64,000 bases of DNA from Amphiura filiformis (Eukaryota > Echinodermata > Ophiuroidea > Amphilepidida > Amphiuridae). The notes beneath the pieces are model-generated. The model was not told the DNA's origin, searched no databases, and saw only the letters and a list, made by a program, of their open reading frames with translations. The stretch is from contig NC_092629.1 of assembly GCF_039555335.1 (NCBI RefSeq), positions 33,187,796 to 33,251,795 of the forward strand. The letters run 5' to 3'. The position numbers and the translations under genes were made by a program. Shown here one piece after another: positions 48,301 to 57,480 of the stretch (within the stretch, counting starts at the first letter, position 1; each line of letters begins with the position of its first letter).

Positions 48301-50793
48301 TGCGCCGACAACAAGAGCTACCAATCACAGAAGCGCGACGGCATCGTTTAGGCGTGTTCGTTGCCATAACGTGTAGCTTATACACGCACGCGCGCGCAGA
48401 AGTCATTGTTGCGCGTCCGGAGTCATTGTGAGTTATTAATGACCTCGCAGTTAGTGCGCGGTCAGGCAATCAATTTCTTTTGATTGGATTATAGGTTTCA
48501 CGTATATTAATGAGGTTATGAATAACTAATAGTATTTAGGATTGTAAAACAAATAACAGATAGCATAACTCTCTCTTTCTCTCTCTCTGTCAGGTGGCGC
48601 TGTGTAGCGCTGCTGTGGTCATCACAAGAGTATGCCATCTCACTCGATCTTACATTCCTTGGTTAGAAACCAGCTTCATGTCATTAGTCCAAGATGTTGG
48701 CCTTCCATAGCCCTTGCAAAAAACGCAAAAAAAAGCATAACTACATGATCCAATATAGCAATAACGCTTGAACTTTAAAATGTGATTTTATGCAATTGAC
48801 CGTGGTTTATTTTTTATTTATCCTCTTAATTTTTCAGGCAAACCAGAAATAACCACATCAATAGTTGTAGCTCCTGCCAGCTTAGTTAAGGTAAGAACTA
48901 GCCATGTTAAACCATGAGCCATGAGTCCCTGTGCTTTGAATGCAATGACAATTCTCGCATATTCATGAGGGCTGATTGTTCTCTGTTTGCAAGCTGAGAG
49001 AACGAGTTGGCACAGCGATTGTTCCCTCGACTTGCCCCACTGGAGTCCCGAGTTCAAGCCCCGGCTGTGCTCAAGGACTGTATGTGCACTTGGTTTATCC
49101 CAAACCATGGTCGCTCTCGTAGGTTTTCTCCAAGATCTGTGGTTTCCTCCTGCTTTCAGAATCTGTGATTAGTTGTTTGGTTATCAAAAACTATTTTCAC
49201 CCAATGGAAGTTTGGGAGCTGCACAGATAATTGGTGAATGTTACAATCTAAGTGCGGATAGGTTTGTTCCGGGTTCAGCTGCAACCAGCCTATAGGCAAA
49301 ATATCTATTTCTCGGATCATGAGAGCCAACTTGGGTACGCACAGATATTTGTGTCGAGCGTACTACGCAAGACCACACGCTTACAGCGCAAGCATATCTT
49401 TTGAGAACTTACCAATCATGCTCTTTGGTCGCGCGATGGAGTTGTTCCGTAAAAAGTATGCAGACGCAACAGTACACAGAAGGTACATCTTCTCATGATC
49501 GAGAATTAAATATTTTGCCTATAGTTGATGCAATCTGATTCTATTGATTCACCTGTGGCAGCAAAATTGCAGCGCTATAAAACCTCTGGAAAAATGCGGT
49601 ATATAAATCCAAAATGTACTTTACTTACAAAGCCTTTGCATGGTGCATGCGAGCCTTTGCATGAACCATGCACAGGCTTTGTTGGTGCATGCTGAGCTCC
49701 TGTGTTTTATATGCAATGACAATTCTCGCATATTCATGTGAGGGCTGATTGTTCTATTTTTGCAAACCTTTCTGCATACACGAAAAATGTCAAGACTGAA
49801 TAACCCTCTAATTTAGGCCAATTGCGCTTTTAAAACTTTATTTTGTACGTAATTAATATCTTTGCATTTTTTTTTAGAATTGGGCCAATGAAATTCACAA
49901 GTGGCTAGGAGGAAGAATAAATGTCCTTGCAATAGATTCCGGTACCAAAGCTGAGATAGACAAAAACCTTGGTAAGTTGTTTATTTGGGGGATGGGGTGT
50001 AGGGGTGTGCATGCGATGGTATACGCCTGCAACTGAGGACATTGCACTTCACATAACAGTGACGACTCAACGACCGCAGATGTCCTCATTTCCCCACCAG
50101 CGTATTGATGTATTGCAAACAATATCAAATGCATATAAGAAAATGTCTCCTTTGCCAGTATAGGGTCATATATCAGCTGGATTTTAAGGCTTTATTCAGG
50201 TGCACAGTTTAGTACAGAGTGTGTGCTTCCCCTATATGTCCCCCGGTTGATAGGTAAAATGTCATAAAAAATTGGTTATAATTTGTATAATGTCCCCAGT
50301 ATACTGGTGAAAGTCAGGAAGTTTAGTTTACACAGCTACTCTGTTTGGGGGTGGTTTCACATAGTGTGTGCTTATTGGTCAGATGCATGAAACTTGAACT
50401 TGTTCCTGACCATGCTGACACACTTCTAAGCAGGCCCGTACGCAGGATTTCATTCGGGGGGGTGCTGATTTTGAAAAAGTGGACTTTTTTCCGGGGGCAG
50501 TTTTGTGAAAAGTGGACAAAATTTTGACCTTTTTTGTCCCCAAAAGCGTAAAAAAAATGTTTTTTCTGAAATCATGGGACTTTTTGAAAACTTTTCCAAA
50601 TGGGGGGGGGGGTGCCTGCTTCTAAGGAGAAATAAATCATATTTTTTCAAATTTATTTTTCATTACAGCATCTTTCATGAGCCAATATGGCCGCCGCATA
50701 GTCCATCCAATTCTGATTCTGTCATACGAGACATTTAGATTACATGCAGAAGTATTACACAAGGGAGAAGTGGGACTTATCATATGCGATGAG
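29027..50793 (+). CDS. RAD54L: RAD54 homologous-recombination translocase, N-terminal 296 codons (12 exons)
   Basis: RAD54 is a nuclear SWI2/SNF2-family ATPase that works with RAD51 in strand invasion and branch migration. Exons 29027-29029, 29789-29884, 31050-31154, 32902-32962, 36885-37023, 42959-42978, 44219-44268, 44611-44688, 46975-47038, 48838-48890, 49878-49971 and 50669-50793 join in one frame (888 nt) with GT-AG borders. The product begins [11 protein letters not shown], contains [33 protein letters not shown], the Walker A segment DEMGLGKT (Lys188), then [18 protein letters not shown] and VGLIICDE, where the window's last exon stops inside the DEGH box. Vertebrate RAD54L has ~750 residues; exons for the remaining ~60% were not found. 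Confidence 0.95.
29789..29884 (+). CDS. RAD54L: RAD54 exon 2
   Basis: 96 nt, acceptor TTGATATTACAG, donor GAG|GTAAGT, phase 0/0. It encodes [15 protein letters not shown] and a basic linker, the conserved RAD54 N-terminus. Confidence 0.93.
31050..31154 (+). CDS. RAD54L: RAD54 exon 3
   Basis: 105 nt, acceptor TGATTTCAG, donor CAT|GTGAGT, phase 0/0. It encodes a poorly conserved, Ser- and Lys-rich linker and is placed by frame and position. Confidence 0.75.
31241..31345. repeat. Short inverted repeat in RAD54 intron 3
   Basis: GGGATGAAATCAAAACTC and GAGTTTTGATTTCATCCC are perfect inverses about 70 bp apart. Confidence 0.75.
31485..32484. mobile_element. ~1-kb TIR element in RAD54 intron 3
   Basis: Left AGGCCAAAAA... 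then GGTTTGTCTCACGAAC; right GTTCGTGAGACAAACC then a poly-T run and GGCCT. The interior differs from the neighbouring AT-rich DNA: it is CG-rich at 31660-31780 and has a TATA-like ATATAAAAGG at about 31791. A long A-rich tract lies at 32342-32416. No long open frame was found. Confidence 0.75.
32902..32962 (+). CDS. RAD54L: RAD54 exon 4
   Basis: 61 nt ending in phase 1. It encodes [14 protein letters not shown], one of the most conserved N-terminal RAD54 blocks. Confidence 0.95.
33297..33320. repeat. (GACA)n within the LINE 3' end
   Basis: Six GACA tetramers in the 3' non-coding part of the antisense LINE. Confidence 0.9.
33567..33935 (-). pseudogene. LINE protein C-terminal region
   Basis: It continues the same protein after a frame break and contains [13 protein letters not shown] and a YNTRN-like block typical of LINE C-termini. 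Confidence 0.8.
33994..35418 (-). pseudogene. LINE reverse transcriptase, frameshifted
   Basis: Segment 35418-34735 holds the fingers ([20 protein letters not shown]). Segment 34722-33994 holds [42 protein letters not shown] and the catalytic [10 protein letters not shown] frame change near 34730 separates them. Confidence 0.92.
35669..36567 (-). pseudogene. LINE endonuclease, frameshifted
   Basis: The first segment shows [14 protein letters not shown] and GFSETWF. The second, in another frame, shows [20 protein letters not shown] and an IDHIFTND end. The frames change near 36100. Confidence 0.85.
36568..36829. mobile_element. TGGGCTATTCC MITE, copy 3, truncated by the LINE
   Basis: The right end (TTCAAGTTGAATAGCCCA) is complete. 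The left terminus is missing and the LINE begins exactly there, so one element interrupted the other. Confidence 0.75.
36885..37023 (+). CDS. RAD54L: RAD54 exon 5
   Basis: 139 nt, phase 1 to 2, acceptor TTTTTACATACAG, donor CG|GTAAGA. It encodes [35 protein letters not shown] and AHEQLTLD. Confidence 0.95.
37443..37866. mobile_element. hAT-like MITE with perfect 8-bp TSD
   Basis: Termini CAGTGCTGTACGGTGC and GCACCGTACAGCACTG are perfect inverses. The duplication GGCTTAAT is identical at 37435-37442 and 37867-37874. It lies in RAD54 intron 5. Confidence 0.92.
37926..38075 (+). repeat. tRNA-derived SINE
   Basis: A box GATGTAGTGGTCGATG and B box GGTTCAAATACCC are followed by a body sharing GTGAGCATGCTTG-type sequence with the minus-strand SINE near 12800. 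The head looks Glu-like. Confidence 0.6.
38281..42732. mobile_element. Motif-array DNA element F, copy 1 (interrupted)
   Basis: Starts TGGTCGAATCCAACC and ends GGTTGGATTCGACCA-like (CGTTGGATTCGACCA), flanked by TA. Without its 2.0-kb insertion it is ~2.4 kb. No protein frame. Copies of TATTCGTAGGTAAC occur in both orientations, for example 38470, 40852, 41593, 41627, 41968, 42157 and 42346. A second copy lies inverted at 53149-55807. It occupies most of RAD54 intron 5. Confidence 0.85.
38791..40808. mobile_element. Motif-array DNA element G, nested in F copy 1
   Basis: Perfect inverted termini TGGCCCATTTCACGGTTAGG and its inverse, with TA on both sides (38789-38790, 40809-40810). F copy 2 lacks this insert, which confirms the borders. 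The interior is non-coding and repeats GATGTGAC and GTGAACGGAA, often a fixed short distance apart and in both orientations (about 39319, 39491, 39677, 39855, 40030, 40221, 40407). Confidence 0.88.
42959..42978 (+). CDS. RAD54L: RAD54 exon 6 (20-nt microexon)
   Basis: Only 20 nt between TATTTTTTTCAG and GTAAGT. It enters in phase 2 and leaves in phase 1 and encodes (R)EKQQVH(V). Without it exons 5 and 7 are out of frame, and with it the conserved (E)K-x-x-VHVVVDP block is restored. Confidence 0.9.
42999..43160. mobile_element. TGGGCTATTCC MITE, copy 4
   Basis: The left end GGGCTATTCCAGTTGAAATC starts ~20 bp after the donor of the RAD54 microexon. The right end is truncated. Confidence 0.75.
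43227..43296 (-). repeat. tRNA-derived SINE head
   Basis: On the minus strand, B box GGTTTGATATCCC and an A-box-like CCCAGGTCGGTGATCG. The 5' part overlaps the next TIR element. Confidence 0.5.
43298..43851. mobile_element. TIR element in RAD54 intron 6
   Basis: GGCCATAGACCGTGAAGA at the left and TCTTCACGGTCTATGCTTA at the right are inverses, with GGACGGTC/GACCGTCC next to them. A 79-codon open stretch at its right half is composition-driven and not a recognised protein. Confidence 0.65.
44219..44268 (+). CDS. RAD54L: RAD54 exon 7
   Basis: 50 nt, acceptor TTTTCTTCAG, donor GAG|GTAAGT. It encodes [16 protein letters not shown], the start of the SNF2 ATPase lobe. Confidence 0.95.
44611..44688 (+). 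CDS. RAD54L: RAD54 exon 8
   Basis: 78 nt, phase 0/0. It encodes [14 protein letters not shown] and GCIMADEM, so the Walker A motif is split by the next intron. Confidence 0.96.
44970..45090. repeat. Inverted repeat next to the GC-rich MITE
   Basis: AGAAGAATCTTGGTCA and TGACCAAGATTCTTCT are perfect inverses about 65 bp apart. Confidence 0.75.
45278..46246 (-). mobile_element. 5'-truncated LINE inside the MITE
   Basis: A poly-T run at its plus-strand left edge is the minus-strand poly-A tail. The only coding part is the 285-codon C-terminal region described next. Confidence 0.85.
45388..46245 (-). pseudogene. LINE reverse transcriptase C-terminus (zinc-binding type)
   Basis: Uninterrupted 285 codons: [13 protein letters not shown], the typical post-palm motif; [16 protein letters not shown] followed by [14 protein letters not shown], the CxxC...H...C zinc-binding pattern of LINE C-termini; and a basic end. 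The lack of internal stops suggests a fairly recent insertion. It lies in RAD54 intron 8, antisense. Confidence 0.88.
46582..46791. mobile_element. Short TIR element
   Basis: ATAGAGGCCGTCA and TGACGGCCTCTAT are perfect termini. Next to them GCCATCTTGTGGGTAC and GTACCCACAAGATGGC are a further inverse pair. Confidence 0.8.
46975..47038 (+). CDS. RAD54L: RAD54 exon 9
   Basis: 64 nt, acceptor TGTTTCTTTTCAG, donor AAT|GTGAGT. It encodes [18 protein letters not shown], with the catalytic Walker A lysine. Confidence 0.96.
47115..47290. repeat. Two diverged direct repeats with CCAAT-like blocks
   Basis: TTGGTTAATTACATGATATA...GTAACCAAT occurs twice, about 90 bp apart, in RAD54 intron 9. Confidence 0.6.
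47925..48530. repeat. Palindromic element, copy 2
   Basis: A hairpin with arms ACCATCTATTTTGAGGTC and GACCTCAAAATAGATGGT and GGGCTGAGG/CCGAGGCCC at the tip precedes a GC-rich part and TTAATGAGGTTATGAATA. The plan matches 26400-26900. Confidence 0.6.
48838..48890 (+). CDS. RAD54L: RAD54 exon 10
   Basis: 53 nt completing the split Cys codon, phase 1 to 0. It encodes [17 protein letters not shown] (SNF2 motif Ia). Confidence 0.95.
48985..49625 (+). repeat. tRNA-derived SINE with a conserved body, interrupted by a MITE
   Basis: The tRNA-like head ends in B box GAGTTCAAGCCCC. The body has AGGTTTTCTCCAAG and GTGGTTTCCTCC, a block known from many invertebrate SINEs, and the tail is GCGGTATATAAATCCAAA followed by TTACTTAC. 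A TIR element is inserted at 49292-49528. Confidence 0.7.
49292..49528. mobile_element. MITE nested in the SINE
   Basis: TATAGGCAAAATAT and ATATTTTGCCTATA are perfect inverses, followed inward by TTCTCGGATCATGAGA and TCTCATGATCGAGAA. Confidence 0.75.
49878..49971 (+). CDS. RAD54L: RAD54 exon 11
   Basis: 94 nt, acceptor TTTTTTTTTAG, donor CTTG|GTAAGT. It encodes [20 protein letters not shown] and AEIDKNL. Confidence 0.95.
50432..50660. mobile_element. Fragment of a hAT-like element
   Basis: Starts CAGGCCCGTACGCAGGATTT, a terminus type known from hAT-like repeats, then G-rich and T-rich blocks. No matching right terminus. It ends close to RAD54 exon 12. Confidence 0.45.
50669..50793 (+). CDS. 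RAD54L: RAD54 exon 12 (last found)
   Basis: 125 nt, phase 1 to 0. It encodes [40 protein letters not shown] and DE, with donor GAG|GTGAGT. The next residues expected are GHRLKN, but no such exon was found in 50794-64000. Confidence 0.95.
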
Positions 50794-51004
50794 GTGAGTT
50801 TGGTTTTCATAGTTGGTGCGACATGTATTTGATTTTAATAGCACTAGTCAAACATCTTTTAAACCAATCAATAATCCCATTGTTGAAGAGGATAATAAGC
50901 TTCTACCTATTTCTATAGAATATTTAAATAGCTCTGGTCTTTGCCTGCTTTGGCTAAATCCTGTTTAAGTGATGTGTTACAAAGCATTGTTTTTTGTCTA
51001 GGTA

Positions 51005-51758
51005 TGTATAACCATGGTAGGTATTATAGAAGGAGGTTCCACAGAAAAATCCTAATCCACTCAATAGGGTAAAGCTGATTACGCTATTCAACGCGAGTCA
51101 TCACTTGAATTGATTTAATCAGTGCAGTCCCTCAAACACGGCCTTTGATGTTTATGATCGTTATGCGACAATATCGATCATCTATTTTAAAATTTAATTT
51201 AAACAGACCCCCAGGTGACCCGTACTGAAATGGATGGTATTAGTGCCCTTTTGCATCGGTCACGTGATCTTCGATTGCGTCATTGTGTTTCTGAGTTCAA
51301 GTTGATTTACTAGCGAAAACCTGATCGAATTCCCTCATTTCCTTCCAAAGTTAATTTATGTATTTTTTCTGATCATGATTAGTAATACTGGCGGGTGTCT
51401 GCGGGACTTTTAAACCAGTGGAAATGATTTGGAAAGGTTTTCCAAGACTGGCAATGTTGTTTCTATGATCCGCCAAGCTTGGCCATAAGAAATATTAGCG
51501 TTATAAAATTACCGGAAGTAAATTGTTTTCCTTTGTTTATGGTCACAGCCACAATGCTTTGTGGGTAAAAATGACGTCATTCTGCTTAGAAGTCGCGATA
51601 ACGGTGGTTCATAACTGGCCAAGCTCAATAGATAAGAAGCTTAGCAAATCGATAGTGCACCATTCATACCTGATTGCTCAGTATCGACTCATAACGATCA
51701 TAGTACAAAGGGAACTGGGTTCATGAATTCTCCTTCTATAATACCTACCATGGTATAA
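51005..51758. mobile_element. TIR element after RAD54 exon 12
   Basis: ACCATGGTAGGTATTATAGA and its inverse at 51733-51752 form the ends, with GAAGGAG/CTCCTTC next to them. No coding frame. Confidence 0.8.
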
Positions 51759-51779
51759 TCAACAATTAACAAGAGGAGC

Positions 51780-52500
51780 ACCTCGTTGACTTGGGGATGA
51801 TTTTAAATGACCACCAATTATAACTGTTTGATATTTTTTACCAGCAATGTGGAAAAAGGGACACATGTAGAACCGAAAGAAGTACTATTTTGTTGAAGGA
51901 GCAAAGTTCAACAAACCAATAACCCCACTTCTGGATATCGTTTGAAGTCAAATGATATACCATTTTAAAGCTTATGATATATATATTTTCTAAATATGAA
52001 ATAAAACTAAATTGACCGGGGGAGGAATTTACAGCTCACTCGTTGTGTACAATCACAAATAGACATTATACAGCAGAAATCTATAACGATAATACTGACA
52101 GGTTAGCACAGATAACTATTCTAGATAACTATTAATATTGTGCATGAAACTAACTCTGCAAATCCTGGTTTGAAGCTACCTGTGCTGGTAGGGCATACCA
52201 AATGCATGCAGAGTGTGGGAGAAATGATCTTTTGTGAGAAACAAAGTTAGACCTTGGAATTTTCACTGGGATCTGATAGAGTATCTGAGGGGAGGGTCAA
52301 CTATGTGAATCTCTGGCACCACTGTTTAACATGCAATGACAAAAGAGAGGAAATCACCGCTGTAATTTGTCTGTTCCTTCAAAGATTGCAGACTCTCTGG
52401 TCTACCTCAGAAATTAATTATTTCAGCATGAGACCAGCCAACTTCATTTTAAAATGTGTTCTTGTTTGCATTCTGCCTGTAACAGATTATGCCGATAAGG
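51780..52500. other. No gene or repeat recognised
   Basis: An open stretch at 52254-52589 (111 codons) has no domain and ends in a T-run. None of the expected downstream RAD54 motifs appear. Confidence 0.35.
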
Positions 52501-52502
52501 CC

Positions 52503-52885
52503 ATAAAAAAGATTGTTTGCTTGTCCTCCACAACTTCTTCAGAATTGAGTCGGTTAGTCGGGTTTTTTTTTTTGGTTTTTTTTTGTTAAAGGTCATAGCC
52601 AAAACATGACTGAATGCCTTTAATTAGCTCAACAAATAGCCCAAATAGTTGTGAATTGGGATATTTCTCTACTGTAGACCACTTCATTCATGTTTTTAAA
52701 ACAGTTTAGAAGTGTGTAGAAATTGTAAAAAAAAAACTTTTCAGGATGTCAAAAATGTTAAAAGAAAAAAAACACCTTTTCTGGAATTTCCAAAATTAGG
52801 GTCGGTATTCATTTGTACAGTAAAACAAAAAAAATAAAACTTTTTTCCAGATTAGGGAGGACAAGCAAACAATCTTTTTTTTTTT
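52503..52885. mobile_element. TIR element with T-rich interior
   Basis: AAAGATTGTTTGCTTGTCCT and its inverse at 52855-52880 form the ends. Poly-T and poly-A runs fill the interior. Confidence 0.75.
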
Positions 52886-53148
52886 GCCTAGTAATGCACG
52901 CTAAGCACTGGCACATGCACAAAGCTTTGTGATTATTATCTTTTTATATAAATATACTATGCACTAAATCTTGTTACGGTCATTCAGCATTTTGTTTCCT
53001 CTTGTCTTTATATTTCACTGAAACACAAATGAAATGATACCCACATGGCATAGTTTTTACCCCCTCCCCCTCATACGTATGCTTTGTACGTATGGAAAAA
53101 TGGCAAATATGTTGGCCTAACCCTTTATATAAAATCAAAGCATACATA

Positions 53149-55807
53149 TGGTCGAATCCAACGAAAAGTGTACACGGCATGTTCAGGGCCATAACTTAAA
53201 AGTATTAATCAATTGGCATTCATTTTTGTATTGTGTTTATTCGCCTTGATCATACGCTTCGCGCCATAATAAGACCCCCTTCTGTGAAAAACTTAGACAC
53301 AGAGACTCCAAAACATGCTATTTTTACCCATTTTTTCAAAATATTTCTTAAAGTATTTTTTAAAACGTCTAAATCAGTTATGAAAAGAAGTCATTGGATT
53401 GAATCTTAAATTGATTTCCTGAAAGGCGTGTATTCAAAGATTGCCTGTTCAATTTTTCACATATTTGTACATAATTATGAATTTTTTGTGATCATTTTTG
53501 AGTGGTATTTTTTTACATTACCTACGAATACAATTTTTCGTGGCACTAGATAGCCTATATCTTTAAAAAATGGAAATCACTAATAAATGCGCAATTGATA
53601 CAAGCTTTGATATGTCCAATACTGAAATGCATTTATTTATCTTTATTATTGTGTTTAGCTGCCAGAAATTCTAAATGGCACAAAGGTAGGTTTGGTAAAA
53701 AATATGCATTACCTCCGAATACAAAGTGAGAGAATAGTAAACAATAGTTAAGCAATAAGTGCAGGGTAATACACTCTTTATTTCTACCAAGTTTCAATAG
53801 CCTGCGTTTAAATATTTCTGAGATGTCAACAATAAAAGCAAGTATTCGTAGGTAAATTTCGGTAACCGAATGTTACCTATGAATACAATTTGACATCATG
53901 ACAGTATTGTGAAACACCGCCATTCATGCCAATGCCCATATTGGTACATAACGAAGGCCTGTATGTTTGCTATCAAATCATATGTCAATGGAAGTTGCGA
54001 ATTCACATACATGCCCACCATGCAAAACTGAATACAGCTTAATTGTTGAAAAATATGTACTGAAATAGACGACGGTCTGCTCATTTGAATGAAAAATCAG
54101 ATTCAAAGAAGATTAGAAGGGGATAAATACTTGGATTTGTCAACTGTCATGTGTGCTTCATTTTAAATGTTTACCAACCTTCTGGTGTCTGAGTAATTTG
54201 TGTCCAAATTGATTTATTCGAAGGTAACTTTTGACGTTTTCGCTAAGGTTACCTACGAATACCATGGAAAAAACGACTGTTCTCCAGGGGTAGCAGTTAG
54301 GCCCGAAAGTCGGGGGTTGTTTTCCCGTGTTTTTCACTCCCGAGCTTGCAGAAAATCCAAATACATGGGGTGATAAATAAATCTCGGGTGAAAAATATTT
54401 TGCAGTGTAGTCAGGGGTAGGAGTAAGGTCCAAAAGTAGAGGGTCAGAGTTCACCCGAGCTTGCACATATTCCCAATATAGAGGGTGAAAAATTAATATT
54501 TTTTAAATTTAGGGGGTCATTCACCCCCCGATCGGGGGTTAACGCTACCCTGCTGTTCTCATTGTCTCATGATCTAGATATAAAGCTAATTGTAGTTGCC
54601 CTCAAACGAAAGGCCACAAGACGTAACTGACTCCAAGATGGACTTCACAAGTCTGCAATAACAGTTTTAAGCGAGTTGTGTGCAATTAAGCAAATTAAAG
54701 TCACTTTAATGCCTTTGTTTCTTACTTCAATACTCTTTCAACCGCTGTGAACCGACATTATTAATACATGATAGGGTCTAAAGTATCAATAAACGCATTA
54801 TAAAGAAAATGATACATTCAAAGTGCTTTATAAAATGAAGTTTTGATTGGGATATCCACCAAAAGTCTAATTCTTACCTACAACTACTGAAATGTTACTT
54901 ACGAATACAGCATAATACATGACATGTGTAATGAAGTGTCGCTACCAATGGAAATTAATTGTCAAAAACTTTAAGCGGTACCCCAGGACACTATTATTAC
55001 CCATATACGGATTCATTCAACAATTATTTATTATGTAAAATTGCTGATTAACTACTTGTATATCAAAATGAAATGGTCAAAATCTTGCTAAAAGCATCAA
55101 AAAATTTTGATCTAAGGTAATAGCATTTATTCATTTGGACGTACCATCTGAAAGAGATCTAAAACTACCATTTTATTAATTCATTACCATAATAGCAAAC
55201 TTTAAACCTCTAAACTCAATATAGATATTGTTAAATCGCTCATGTTACCTACGAATACCCGGGTTTGTTCACCTTTTCATTGTATAAAGCGTAAGGTGTG
55301 TGCTTATAATTCCTAATATTCTTGAAAACATATATCCTACTCGTTCTTATACAATGTGTAAATTGATTCATACTCATTTAATAAAAAAAAGACAGAACCT
55401 GACGTAATCTTCATATTAAAAAATAAACTAGCATAAATTGACTAAGGTCATATTGATCGCGTTATAAAAATAAAACAAATATTTTCTGGTTGAGCTAGCA
55501 TTTTCCTGACACCCTGTGGTCTACATTACACCTAAAAAAGCATTAATGGGAATATTCCATTTGTTTTAGGTTGATTAGTATTGCGATAGTGAAAGCATCC
55601 TAGTGGTATTCATAGGTAACATTGGGTTTTGATATCACATTTACTATCACACATCCTGGATTTATTTTTCAAGATTAGTAATGGCACTTTTGGTTCCTAT
55701 AAGGCCAATATGTCATCAATCAATGGGCAAAAGGAAAAAATTGTGGAGACATTTTTATTTTGGACTTTTATTTTTGGCCCGTGGACACTTTTGGTTGGAT
55801 TCGACCA
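53149..55807. mobile_element. Motif-array DNA element F, copy 2 (inverted)
   Basis: Begins TGGTCGAATCCAACGAAAAG and ends TTGGTTGGATTCGACCA, with TA on both sides. It is the reverse complement of 38281-42732 along nearly its whole length, minus element G and plus a 268-bp hAT-like insert. The TATTCGTAGGTAAC motif array is kept (for example 53518, 53709, 53843, 53872, 54249, 54895, 55245, 55609). Confidence 0.88.
54285..54552. mobile_element. hAT-like MITE in F copy 2, perfect 8-bp TSD
   Basis: Termini CAGGGGTAGCAGTTA and TTAACGCTACCCTG are imperfect inverses. The duplication CTGTTCTC is identical at 54277-54284 and 54553-54560. F copy 1 carries the empty site, which proves the borders. Confidence 0.93.
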
Positions 55808-55949
55808 TATATGCTTTATACGTATGGGAAAATGGCAAAACATGTTAACCTACCACATTATATCAAAACTATGTTTTGGGGAACATGTTGCTTTGTTGCA
55901 AAGCAACAACTGAACTGAAGTTATCAAAATATGTAAAAAGTGTTGGCTC

Positions 55950-57047
55950 TTAACGCGGCTGTGTACTCAAGACATTGTTTCTTTCTCGAAATTGAGCTTT
56001 TTTTGAAATGTATTTACTTTGTTATGTTTTTATAAATACAAGGAAAGAAATTCCAGATTTGTTAACTCCAACTGCTCTATTTTATGGATTTTATTTCACT
56101 ATTTCACTCGTTTCCGCAATTTTAAAGGAAAGAAAATCTTTGTTGTACCATCGGGTATACTGCCAAACAACGCATCGCGTTTTGTAGACTCGCAATTTGT
56201 TAACGCACAGATACGCTTACGCATACGCATAACGCTTAGCTGCATGCGCCACAAGCATCTTATTTCATAAAACCTAGCGGTCAAATGGCTCCGCTTTTAG
56301 CTGATAAAATGTGAATTTTTTCAAGTTCTTTCCCCGATTTAAACATCAAGATATGAATAGATTTCACCCAAACTTCTCAAAGGGCTGTGGATTTACCCGA
56401 TGTTCACGTAATGTAAGGTAGAAAAACGAGAACTGCCGCATTCTCCTGTGAGCTTCGATCAAAGTGCAAAATATGACCACTTTAAACTTCAACAGCCTTT
56501 ATTTCTATGTTCATTTTCTCGGTAAAATGACGATTTAGGTACACGATAACTCAATAAATACAGCATCTATAGGTAAGCAATTATGCTCATCATAAAAAGC
56601 ATGATCGACTTAAGAAACGGTTTTCTCATTTTTTTATACTTTGGTCTATTTCCGATTTTAGGCATCATTTTGTGCAAATAGGCGCTTGTGAATTTTAAAA
56701 AGTTCATTTTGATGCCTTATATGGTCAATATCTCAAAAAATAAGGCCAATATCAAAAAACTAAAAAGACCGTTTTTGGAATGGTGTCTCAAGATTAAGAA
56801 AAAAACAAAACAAAATTTTTGGAAAGAGTGTTTTTTTGTTATGATGTACTGAACAAAAATTGCCAAAAATTCACTTTTTTGTGATTTTCTTCATAATTGT
56901 TGTTTTTACACCAAATCTGTATTTATATTAAGATTCATTGATGTCTTGCCTTTATAAAAATGTATACTTTTATATGTCTTGCGTTAATAATTACAAAGTT
57001 ATGGCACTTTTACTACATGCATGTCTGAGAGTACACAGCTGCCTTAA
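55950..57047. mobile_element. TTAA-flanked element, copy 2 (inverted relative to copy 1)
   Basis: TTAA at 55950-55953 and 57044-57047, termini CGCGGCTGTGTACTC and GAGTACACAGCTGCC. It aligns to 8105-9190 in reverse over its length, with small indels. Non-coding in both copies. Confidence 0.85.
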
Positions 57048-57292
57048 GACACACATGAAAAAGGTATGATGTGAACAATTGAGCTGGAAATTGTTTTACT
57101 TTGTGCACTTTTGATCTGCGAATTACTGGTCTAAAGCATCAGTACTGTCTAATTTGTATTATGTTTTGAATCAGTGCAATACCGTAAATTCAATATTTTT
57201 CTCAGTAAGGGTATTCTTGTTTTATTGTTGTATAGATTTGAACACAGTTTGCTTATCATTGTATTTATAACTAACTTGTAAACCACCTAGAA

Positions 57293-57480
57293 TGGGCTAT
57301 TTCTGTTGAAATTCATGCACCCCCTATAAGACATATAACCTTAACCTCCCATGCAGGGAGTGTAGATTTCAAAAGGAGTCACCCATTCAGTTAGCCACGT
57401 TTGAAATTTGCACTCCCCGTGTGGGATATTAAGGTCATGTCTTCCATAGGGGGTGTTTGGATTTCAACTGGAATAGCACA
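57293..57480. mobile_element. TGGGCTATTCC MITE, copy 5
   Basis: Starts TGGGCTATTTCTGTTGAAAT and ends TTTCAACTGGAATAGCACA. The CTTCCATAGGGGGTG block faces CACCCCCTATAAGACA. Confidence 0.8.

Noticed and set aside
52254..52589. 111-codon frame after RAD54 exon 12, considered as a continuation of RAD54
   Set aside because: No SNF2 motif, no acceptor in the right phase, and it ends in a T-run.
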